Positions 1-4,379 of a stretch of 9,090 nucleotides of DNA are shown one piece after another (the stretch's first letter is position 1; every line of letters starts with the position of its first letter). Source of the stretch: Archaeoglobus_B sp964471215 (GTDB lineage Archaea; Halobacteriota; Archaeoglobi; Archaeoglobales; Archaeoglobaceae); NCBI GenBank assembly GCA_964471215.1, contig CAYYFC010000050.1:1-9090 (forward strand), written 5' to 3'. Below the pieces are notes generated by a model. That model was not told where the DNA came from. It saw nothing but the letters and a program-made list of their open reading frames with translations, and did not search any database. The position numbers and the translations under genes are program-made.

Positions 1-104
1 TGAGGATGATGATTCCCAAGGACATCGTGTGGGTATGAAATTACTCACACGATGTCCAAACCCCTTCTTAGTGACTGAAGGTAAAATAAGCTTTACATTT
101 TTTT
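1..104 (+). ncRNA. Possible small structured RNA (hairpin between C-like and D-like boxes)
   Basis: Positions 20-35 and 42-57 are inverted repeats: 12 bp are perfect (20-31 with 46-57), then one G-U pair and three more pairs, closing a 6-nt loop (TGAAAT). Just before the stem is ATGATGA (6-12), an exact match to the box C consensus RUGAUGA. After it is CTGA (75-78), the box D consensus. A run of seven T (98-104) follows and could end a plus-strand transcript; archaeal terminators are often simple T runs. Against a normal C/D guide RNA: the C-to-D distance is long, no clear D'/C' pair is visible, and the bases outside the boxes do not pair into a terminal stem. It could instead be a 3' UTR element of a gene left of the window. 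The hairpin is certain; the RNA gene is inference. Confidence 0.35.
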
Positions 105-716
105 ACTGTTAGATCTTATAAGTCTCGGCTCTCTTTCAAACAGTACCTTGAAACCTATGGATGTAAGGTAACCATAAGATCTCTTTCCCCTTCCATGCAT
201 CAGTAGCTCCAGCAAGTCACTTTCTTCATCTATATCAACGCTTGCGTAAAAAGAATCGAATATCTCGAAGCTTAATCCAAGCCTTTTTGCTATTTCTATA
301 TGCTTGAAAAAGCTTCCATAGTAATAGGACACCCTAAATCTCCCGTTCCTTATCAGTAACATATTCGTTCCTCCCCTTCTCCCCGGAGCTATGACTACTT
401 CACTCCTACATCCAAAAAATCTCTTTAGAACGTCTTCGTTCAGAAGTGGTAGATCTGACATTATCACAGCCGTATTATCCCTTATTAGAGAATTTACAGC
501 CTCGCTCAAATTCCTATCGTCCACAACTACCTTTACATCACATTCAGGCGTGAAATCGCACGGCGTTAAAATTATTATTTCATCGGAGAAATTATATACG
601 GCATCTATAACATCCAGAAGCATGTATCTCACAAGATCTTCCCTTTCTTTCAGGCTTAACACATTTGATAATCTAGATTTCGGATTTACAGGTTTAAAAG
701 GAATTATGACTCTCAT
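93..716 (-). CDS. cofC: 2-phospho-L-lactate guanylyltransferase (CofC), coenzyme F420 biosynthesis
   Basis: CofC is a cytosolic nucleotidyltransferase that joins 2-phospho-L-lactate (phosphoenolpyruvate in some organisms) to GTP, giving the guanylated intermediate that CofD transfers onto the deazaflavin Fo. Visible family signatures, numbered from the chosen start, are the N-terminal IIPFKPVNPKSRLS (residues 4-17), the metal-site-like SDLPLL (87-92), the PGRRGGTN loop (111-118) and a C-terminal YYYGSF...H followed by VDIDEESDL. The 207 aa length fits the family. The frame is open 13 codons further upstream, but I chose the ATG at 714-716 because a strong ribosome binding site (GGAGGTGG) lies 5 nt before it and family members begin M-R-hydrophobic. 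The gene stands alone and is divergent from the Ham1-type gene. The presence of CofC implies an F420-using archaeon. Identification is firm; the true substrate in this organism is not shown by sequence. Confidence 0.93.
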   Translation of the reverse strand: MRVIIPFKPVNPKSRLSNVLSLKEREDLVRYMLLDVIDAVYNFSDEIIILTPCDFTPECDVKVVVDDRNLSEAVNSLIRDNTAVIMSDLPLLNEDVLKRFFGCRSEVVIAPGRRGGTNMLLIRNGRFRVSYYYGSFFKHIEIAKRLGLSFEIFDSFYASVDIDEESDLLELLMHGRGKRSYGYLTSIGFKVLFEREPRLIRSNSKKM

Positions 717-721
717 ACCCG

Positions 722-729
722 CCACCTCC
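722..729 (-). promoter_or_regulatory. Shine-Dalgarno of cofC, decides its start
   Basis: On the minus strand GGAGGTGG ends 5 nt before the ATG at 716. It lies inside the longer open frame, so it argues that translation begins at 716 and not at the in-frame ATG at 755. Confidence 0.75.
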
Positions 730-1028
730 TGCCATTTTACGACTGTAGGATTCACGTATCTTTAACGCATATGGATTCATAAAGAACTCTATCGACAAAA
801 CTCTTAAAGGGTTTCACAACGGTTCTCGCACACGACGTTTTAAATCTGACAGAGTTGGGAGATAAAGCTCATATCGATGAGATTTCAAATAGCTAAGACT
901 TTCTGGAGATTGATCTAATATCCTTCGATGTTGTCTAAAGTTTGAATATTTGATGATCATGTGTCGGAAGAAACGGGGATTCTTAGGAAGCGATACGAAA
1001 GATCGACATAAGCTCCTCATGAAAAACA

Positions 1029-1035
1029 TTTATAG
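1029..1035 (+). promoter_or_regulatory. TATA box of the Ham1-type gene
   Basis: TTTATAG is centred 24 nt before the ATG at 1056. In Archaea transcription starts about 25 nt after the TATA box, so the message would begin at the start codon itself (leaderless). No ribosome binding site precedes the ATG, which fits. Confidence 0.6.
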
Positions 1036-1055
1036 ATTAAAGTAATATCCCCGCT

Positions 1056-1601
1056 ATGGAGGTATCCTTCATAACGTCCAATGAGGGTAAGTACAGAGAG
1101 GTCAGGGAAATAGGGGTCAGTTACGGTATAGATGTAAAATGGATAAGAAGGGGCTACATGGAACCTCAGGGAAGCGATCTAGAGGAAATAGCTAGGAAGA
1201 GTGCAGAGATTCTTTCTAAAGAGATAAGGAAACCGTTCTTTATAGAGGATAGCGGACTCTTCATATACGCCCTAAACGGTTTTCCGGGTCCCTATTCGTC
1301 ATACGTGTTCAAAACAATTGGAAATGAAGGCATAATCAAGCTGATGAAGGGTGTAAAGGATAGAAGAGCTTACTTCTTAGCAGTCATAGCGTTTTTCGAC
1401 GGGAGAACAGTTAAGATCTTTAAGGGCAGGGTCGAGGGTGAGATATCCGAGGAGATCAGGGGAGAATGGGGTTTCGGGTTCGATCCTATATTCCTGTACG
1501 ATGGTAAAACTTTCGCAGAAATGGGGGAGAAAAAAAACGAGGTATCGCATAGGAGGAGGGCTCTTGAAGAATTCTTCAGCTACCTAATATCTGCAAGATA
1601 A
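1056..1601 (+). CDS. XTP/dITP pyrophosphatase (Ham1/RdgB family)
   Basis: This house-cleaning enzyme hydrolyses non-canonical purine nucleoside triphosphates (ITP, dITP, XTP) to monophosphate and pyrophosphate, keeping deaminated purines out of DNA and RNA. The family motifs appear in order: TSNEGK (residues 7-12, the phosphate-binding T-x-N-x-x-K), FIEDSGL (62-68) with the acidic residues that bind magnesium, LNGFPGPYSS (73-82), GFGFDPIF (139-146) and SHRRRA (164-169) near the C-terminus. At 181 aa it has the usual archaeal length. The ATG at 1056 follows a TATA box by 24 nt, suggesting a leaderless message. Its last 26 nt overlap the 3' end of the convergent YjbQ-type gene. No key residue appears missing. 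Function is confident at family level; substrate preference is inferred. Confidence 0.95.
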   Translation: MEVSFITSNEGKYREVREIGVSYGIDVKWIRRGYMEPQGSDLEEIARKSAEILSKEIRKPFFIEDSGLFIYALNGFPGPYSSYVFKTIGNEGIIKLMKGVKDRRAYFLAVIAFFDGRTVKIFKGRVEGEISEEIRGEWGFGFDPIFLYDGKTFAEMGEKKNEVSHRRRALEEFFSYLISAR

Positions 1602-1986
1602 CCTCTCTCCTTCTCCTCCTTGTGTCGAAGTTTATTATCACTATCTGCTGCCATGTTCCGAGCAGAAGTTCCCCGTCCTTAAATGGTACTATTATGCTCG
1701 GCCCGACTATCGACGCCTTGACGTGACTGGAACCGTTGTCATCACCCCAGGTCTTATGGTGTTCATAGTAATCCCCGTAAGGAGCTATCCTGTCCATTAC
1801 TCTCGGAAAATCCTTTTTCAAACCTGGTTCGTATTCTATTGTCGTTACAGCCCCGGTAGATCCCTTTGCAAATATCAAAACGGCACCATCCTTCCTTCCA
1901 CTTTCCCTTATGAATCTCCTGACCTCATCGGTTATATCCGCCATATCACCGTTCTTGTCCAGTTCGACACTTATTATCTTAATCAT
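1576..1986 (-). CDS. YjbQ/UPF0047 family protein (putative thiamine-phosphate synthase-like)
   Basis: The 136-aa product matches the compact YjbQ/UPF0047 fold. Visible are GSTGAVTTIEYEPGL (42-56), YYEHHKTWGDDNGSSHVKAS (73-92), VGPSIIVPF (94-102), GELLLGTWQQI (105-115) and a final basic stretch before ILQILG. Some YjbQ proteins complement thiamine-phosphate synthase mutants, hence the 'secondary thiamine-phosphate synthase' label, but the physiological role is unsettled. Bacterial members carry a histidine in the H-T-S/T motif; here that place is glycine (G42-S-T), as I recall for an archaeal subgroup. The metal-site-like DDN motif is followed by S-S-H where related archaeal proteins more often have H-S-H. 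The start at 1986 is preferred over an ATG 18 nt upstream because a TATA-like TTTTTAT (2009-2015) lies about 26 nt before it. The gene is convergent with and overlaps the Ham1-type gene. Family certain, activity uncertain. Confidence 0.88.
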   Translation of the reverse strand: MIKIISVELDKNGDMADITDEVRRFIRESGRKDGAVLIFAKGSTGAVTTIEYEPGLKKDFPRVMDRIAPYGDYYEHHKTWGDDNGSSHVKASIVGPSIIVPFKDGELLLGTWQQIVIINFDTRRRRREVILQILGS

Positions 1987-2008
1987 AAATGGAGAAGATA
2001 GCATCGGA

Positions 2009-2015
2009 TAAAAAG
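2009..2015 (-). promoter_or_regulatory. TATA box of the YjbQ-type gene
   Basis: Read on the minus strand this is TTTTTAT, centred about 26 nt before the ATG at 1986, which predicts a leaderless message. It shares an 81-nt divergent spacer (1987-2067) with the promoter of the gene at 2068. Confidence 0.5.
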
Positions 2016-2038
2016 GATTTTGTTAGTTTCAAAAAGTC

Positions 2039-2046
2039 TTAATATT
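2039..2046 (+). promoter_or_regulatory. TATA box of the 2068-2963 unit
   Basis: TTAATATT is centred 25-26 nt before the ATG at 2068, again suggesting a leaderless start. A second AT-rich match, TTTAAATA (2051-2058), is too close to the ATG to place transcription start upstream of it. Confidence 0.45.
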
Positions 2047-2067
2047 TGAATTTAAATAATCTTAATT

Positions 2068-2418
2068 ATGGATGTTTTATACAAGCAATTCGGTTTAACT
2101 GCAAGGGATGCTGCCAGAATAACGGCCGATGTTGTTGAAATAATCAGGAATAGGATGAGCGATGAAAAAGCTGTAGAATTTCTTAAAAATAGGTATAGTG
2201 GTGAAAGACTACTATTCGCGATCCTCATGGTTGGAAGGTTGACAGGCATGTCCCTAGCCCTGCATGATATAGACAGGGCAAGGGCAATAATCTCGGATTT
2301 CTCACGGCTTATAAGAATTCTTGAAGAAAAGGGAAAGGACGAACTCGTTAAAACCCTGGAAAGGGAGATATTGGAAGAAGTGTACGGTGAGGAGGAGAGG
2401 ATGAAGGGATACGCTTAG
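2068..2418 (+). CDS. Uncharacterised 116-aa helical protein
   Basis: I do not recognise this protein. It has no signal peptide, cysteine motif or nucleotide-binding loop. The sequence looks almost entirely alpha-helical: an N-terminal part rich in A, R, D and V (residues 10-30), a short amphipathic segment with GERLLFAILMVGRLTG (45-60) that is too short and too charged at the edges to be a clear membrane span, and a charged, lysine- and glutamate-rich C-terminal half (80-114) that could form a coiled coil. Codon use (AGG/AGA, ATA) matches the neighbours, so it is probably a real native gene. The stop codon touches the ribosome binding site of the next gene 11 nt away, so both are likely cotranscribed. 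A role as helper or adaptor of the cysteine protein is a guess from position only. Confidence 0.75.
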   Translation: MDVLYKQFGLTARDAARITADVVEIIRNRMSDEKAVEFLKNRYSGERLLFAILMVGRLTGMSLALHDIDRARAIISDFSRLIRILEEKGKDELVKTLEREILEEVYGEEERMKGYA

Positions 2419-2424
2419 GAGATG
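2417..2424 (+). promoter_or_regulatory. Shine-Dalgarno of the CxxCxxCC gene, overlapping the upstream stop
   Basis: AGGAGATG lies over the last two bases of the upstream TAG and ends 5 nt before the ATG at 2430. Together with the 11-nt gap it indicates coupled translation of the two genes and fixes the downstream start. Confidence 0.7.
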
Positions 2425-2429
2425 GACCC

Positions 2430-2963
2430 ATGTCCGAAGTAATCTTCGCCGAGCTCGTACTCGACGACTGCGTCTTAAGGATTCCCTTCATATGCCAGAT
2501 GTGCGGTAGATGCTGTGAGATGCTTGGAAGGGTAGTTTTCGATCCGGCAGAGAATAAAATATACATGGAGGATTTCGATGTCATATCAAAGCATGTGAAC
2601 GTTTACAATGTTTTGGAGGAAATAAAAAGGAATTTGGAAGTTAATCACCCTGTCCTTATAAAATGTCCCTTTTTAAAGGATAAAAAATGTTCCATTCATC
2701 CGATAAGACCCAGAAGCTGTAGGGAATTTCCCGTAAGGGGAGATGAAGGTGTCGGTTGTCCAGGATTGAAGAGATTGAGGGAAATTGCAAACGCTTTTCC
2801 ATTCAGGAGCTTAAATCTTAAAATAGCAAAAATTAAGGATTTAAAGAGAACAGAGGTTCCCATAAAATATCTTGGCATTTTTCTCATGTTTAATCCAAGC
2901 TATGAAGAGTTAAAGCTTTTTTTAACGATAAATAAGGTATTTCGAAATAAGAGAAAAGTTTAA
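2430..2963 (+). CDS. CxxCxxCC (YkgJ/UPF0153-type) metal-cluster protein
   Basis: The 177-aa product belongs to the widespread 'zinc- or iron-chelating' CxxCxxCC family. The defining motif is C22-x2-C25-x2-C28-C29 (ICQMCGRCC). It is followed by C79-P-F-L, C87-S-I-H-P-I-R-P-x-x-C97 and C110, the expected second cysteine set with its I-x-P-I-R-P-x-x-C signature. Such spacing can hold an Fe-S cluster or metal, but the function of the family is largely unknown; members often sit beside translation or modification genes. A basic, poorly conserved-looking C-terminal tail of about 65 residues follows the cysteine domain. It has no signal peptide, so is probably cytosolic. It is the second gene of a two-gene unit, and its final codons and stop overlap the TATA box of the tRNA gene. 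Family assignment is firm; the role is unknown. Confidence 0.87.
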   Translation: MSEVIFAELVLDDCVLRIPFICQMCGRCCEMLGRVVFDPAENKIYMEDFDVISKHVNVYNVLEEIKRNLEVNHPVLIKCPFLKDKKCSIHPIRPRSCREFPVRGDEGVGCPGLKRLREIANAFPFRSLNLKIAKIKDLKRTEVPIKYLGIFLMFNPSYEELKLFLTINKVFRNKRKV

Positions 2964-2965
2964 AT
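2959..2965 (+). promoter_or_regulatory. TATA box of the tRNA gene, overlapping a stop codon
   Basis: TTTAAAT is centred 27 nt before the first base of the tRNA. The TAA stop of the preceding gene (2961-2963) lies inside it, so promoter and coding end share bases. Confidence 0.65.
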
Positions 2966-2969
2966 CCCA

Positions 2970-2986
2970 ATTGACCTATTGAAACT
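2970..2986 (+). repeat. Direct repeat copy 1 (17 bp)
   Basis: ATTGACCTATTGAAACT lies between the tRNA TATA box and the tRNA. A copy with 15 of 17 identical bases (the first 11 perfect) lies at 3717-3733. The two bracket the tRNA plus the gene-free AT-rich region. Confidence 0.5.
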
Positions 2987-2988
2987 TA

Positions 2989-3063
2989 GGGCCCGTAGCT
3001 TAGCCAGGTTAGAGCGCCCGGCTCATAACCGGGCGGTCGAGGGTTCAAATCCCTCCGGGCCCA
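2989..3063 (+). tRNA. tRNA with CAU anticodon, probably Ile2, else elongator Met
   Basis: A complete 75-nt cloverleaf can be drawn: acceptor GGGCCCG with CGGGCCC, discriminator A73; D stem GCUU with GAGC; anticodon stem CCCGG with CCGGG around loop CUCAUAA (anticodon CAU); T stem GAGGG with CCCUC around UUCAAAU. CCA is not encoded. It is not the initiator: archaeal initiators have GGG/CCC pairs next to the anticodon and usually an A1-U72 end, both absent. Between elongator methionine and isoleucine-2 (whose C34 is modified to agmatidine by TiaS to read AUA), the GGGCCC acceptor resembles archaeal isoleucine tRNAs, so I favour Ile2. That preference rests on memory of related tRNAs. No intron is present. 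Confidence 0.95.
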
Positions 3064-3170
3064 TTCAAAACCCATTATGTGCCTACTTCATCAGAACAAT
3101 GCATTCTCCTTATTTTATCAAGCCAGTATTGACAAATTAGAGATTAGTTGCTGTAATCCCTCCCTCACAA

Positions 3171-3186
3171 TTTTATACGTGTAAAA
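3171..3186. promoter_or_regulatory. Near-palindromic AT box, TATA-like
   Basis: TTTTATACGTGTAAAA is an interrupted palindrome centred on ACGT; only one pair of symmetric positions departs from perfect symmetry, and that pair is T opposite G. TTTATA within it resembles an archaeal TATA box and would place a transcription start near 3200, at the first TATGATC copy. It could equally be an operator. Confidence 0.3.
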
Positions 3187-3197
3187 ATACTTTTTCT

Positions 3198-3272
3198 GGT
3201 TATGATCAGGAATAAAATAGGAGCGATCATACCGACTATGAAGAAACGCCGTTCGCAATACGGGTATGATCG
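3198..3272 (+). repeat. Three-copy TATGATC repeat with alternative hairpins
   Basis: CGATCATACC (3224-3233) and GGTATGATCG (3263-3272) are a perfect 10-bp inverted repeat, extendable by one C-G pair with one bulged G. A third copy, GGTTATGATC (3198-3207), is in direct orientation to the right arm and can also pair with the middle copy (7 bp plus two beyond a bulge). The middle arm can therefore pair with either outer arm but not both. Confidence 0.55.
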
Positions 3273-3387
3273 TTTCTAAAGGTCAAATGCAATTTCCTTC
3301 GATTTTTCATTTTCTCATCCTATTCAATTCAATTAACATCCTTAAGCATTCTTAACTTTGCATGATTACCATTAAATTCTGCATTAA

Positions 3388-3621
3388 TTCTTTTTAACCT
3401 CTCGATTTGCTTTTATCAAAGTAACAAAAAACCTCAAACGGTTTATTAAAGCTCATCCGTTAATTACGTTGAAGTATATGAAGAATTATCTCAAGATATC
3501 CAATCCTCAATACTTCTTTAAATTTCTTCAGAAGATTCATTTTAATATTGAAAATTTCTGCGATAATTATCTGACCTTTCAATGCTTAAGGGCATTTTTC
3601 TGGCATATTGATGGGGATTAA
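3388..3621 (+). other. Stop-free stretch, possible gene remnant
   Basis: Seventy-seven codons run without a stop to the TAA at 3619-3621; an ATG at 3478 would give 47 residues beginning MKNYLKISN. The translation alternates basic, aromatic and hydrophobic residues (KNLKRFIKAHPLITLK about 13 to 28 codons into the open stretch). It vaguely recalls the N-terminal helical domain of archaeal tyrosine recombinases, but I see no catalytic motif. There is no ribosome binding site before the ATG. AT-rich DNA is poor in chance open frames of this length because stops are AT-rich, so it deserves a search. I do not claim a function. Confidence 0.2.
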
Positions 3622-3716
3622 GGACTGAGCAGTCTGAAACTCATTAAGAGGTCGAGCATGCTAATTTATTGTAAAGACCACGGTACTTTGCTTTAAATAC
3701 ATCGCCGTCGCTAATG

Positions 3717-3733
3717 ATTGACCTATTCGAACT
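3717..3733 (+). repeat. Direct repeat copy 2 (17 bp)
   Basis: ATTGACCTATTCGAACT matches 2970-2986 at 15 of 17 positions. It overlaps the 3' end and TAG stop of the minus-strand MoaE-like gene. Confidence 0.5.
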
Positions 3734-4283
3734 CTTCTCTAAGATGCTTTGAATGCTCCTCCTTTATCGACTCGACTGCTCTTCTCATAGAATTCAACAC
3801 CAAATCCCTACTCTCAGCCATGATTGCTATGTAAACTATTTCCTCGTTGGGTTTCAGCTCTCCGGTATTGTGATGTATTTTTATCACAACACCGAAATCC
3901 CTTTGAATTTCCCTTTCGATCTCATTTATTCTACTCCTGTCTACATCTATAAAAACCCTTTTTACCCTTCTTCTCCCTGAAAATCCTTTAACAATCCCTA
4001 TAAAAGCTACGATTGCACCGAATCTTCCGTCGTTCTTCCTTTTTAAATCTTTTACCATAGAGCTCAACGTTTCGTACTCGTATATCCTCTCATAATCTGA
4101 TTTAAAGACGACTTTATCAAATCCGAGATCTGCCAGTACTTCCAGCACGTTAAAGTCCTTGCTTATGCTCATTATCTTCCTATCCCCCTCAAACACGTCG
4201 TAGTACGATTCGTTATCGATTACTACCACCGTTCCTTTACAGCTCCTGAATTCATCGGGTTTCCTCGTAAACACGACCATCAT
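3723..4283 (-). CDS. MoaE-like protein with N-terminal extension
   Basis: MoaE is the large catalytic subunit of molybdopterin synthase, which with thiocarboxylated MoaD puts the two sulfurs into precursor Z. Residues about 86-186 match it: GAIVAFIGIVKG (89-100), a short basic loop, FGVVIKIHHNTGEL (130-143), EEIVYIAIMAESR (147-159) and a closing helix with K174. Key places differ: the usual G-x-V-R arginine is K99, the H-R-x-G motif reads H-H-N-T-G, and the C-terminal P-I-W-K-K-E is replaced by SKHLREE. Residues 1-85 are extra. They have no P-loop, though a segment (LEVLADLGFDKVVF, 47-60) recalls the second half of MobB domains that are fused to MoaE in some archaea. The product could be a degenerate MobB-MoaE fusion or an archaeal subgroup of altered activity. 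An ATG doublet marks the start; purP is divergent. No MoaD lies in the window. Confidence 0.75.
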   Translation of the reverse strand: MMVVFTRKPDEFRSCKGTVVVIDNESYYDVFEGDRKIMSISKDFNVLEVLADLGFDKVVFKSDYERIYEYETLSSMVKDLKRKNDGRFGAIVAFIGIVKGFSGRRRVKRVFIDVDRSRINEIEREIQRDFGVVIKIHHNTGELKPNEEIVYIAIMAESRDLVLNSMRRAVESIKEEHSKHLREEFE

Positions 4284-4352
4284 CTAAAAAAGATTATACC
4301 ACTGCCTTTAACTAATTTCCCCACATCCTATGTTAGGTCAAACGATAAAACC

Positions 4353-4359
4353 TTTATGC
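4353..4359 (+). promoter_or_regulatory. TATA box of purP
   Basis: TTTATGC is centred 24 nt before the ATG at 4380. An upstream in-frame ATG (4356) is part of this box and so would not be inside the message, which selects 4380 as the start. Confidence 0.55.
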
Positions 4360-4379
4360 ATTTTTTTACATTATCTGCG

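Larger units (their letters stand above)
717..1055. other. Intergenic gap between divergent genes, no convincing gene
   Basis: This stretch of about 340 nt separates cofC (minus) from the Ham1-type gene (plus) and must hold both promoters. The only sizeable open frame is 814-1029 on the minus strand (71 codons). It has no recognisable domain or good ribosome binding site, and 8 of its 11 arginines use CGN codons although neighbouring genes mostly use AGA/AGG, so I do not call it a gene. On the plus strand a stop-free stretch of about 35 codons ends at the TAA at about 872-874, also without signals. Both could be worn-down remnants of foreign DNA. I see no RNA gene; base composition is too AT-rich for a stable RNA of a thermophile. 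Confidence 0.5.
3064..3722. other. AT-rich region without an intact gene
   Basis: About 660 nt lie between the tRNA and the convergent MoaE-like gene. Both strands are broken into short frames. The longest are plus 3388-3621 (77 stop-free codons) and a minus frame of about 55 codons spanning roughly 3121-3289. The region is visibly more AT-rich than the genes. It holds a near-palindromic AT box at 3171-3186, a three-copy TATGATC repeat cluster at 3198-3272, a small hairpin at 3622-3634 (GGACT/AGTCT) and a TATA-like TTTAAAT at 3692-3698. It may be the remains of an inserted element next to a tRNA, or it may encode small RNAs. No CRISPR repeats, no transposase and no intact integrase are seen. 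Confidence 0.6.

Noticed and set aside
1..112. Plus-strand open frame from the window edge to the stop near 110 as the C-terminus of an upstream gene
   Set aside because: The residues show no protein-like pattern and the frame covers the hairpin; too short to support without sequence from the left.
951..956. TGATGA as box C of a C/D guide RNA
   Set aside because: No CTGA lies at a suitable distance downstream on the same strand.
2989..3063. Initiator methionine tRNA
   Set aside because: The anticodon stem lacks the three G-C pairs next to the loop, and the acceptor ends G1-C72, not A1-U72 as in archaeal initiators.
3609..3635. TGATGG...CTGA as a C/D guide RNA
   Set aside because: Box C is imperfect and there is no C' box or second D box in order. 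The two CTGA sites belong to a small hairpin.
3692..3698. TTTAAAT as a promoter for an antisense RNA into the MoaE-like gene
   Set aside because: The motif is self-complementary, so direction is undetermined, and such AT-rich matches are frequent in this gap; no other signal supports it.
3064..3722. CRISPR array or insertion sequence
   Set aside because: No regularly spaced repeats are present, and no terminal inverted repeats or transposase motifs could be found.
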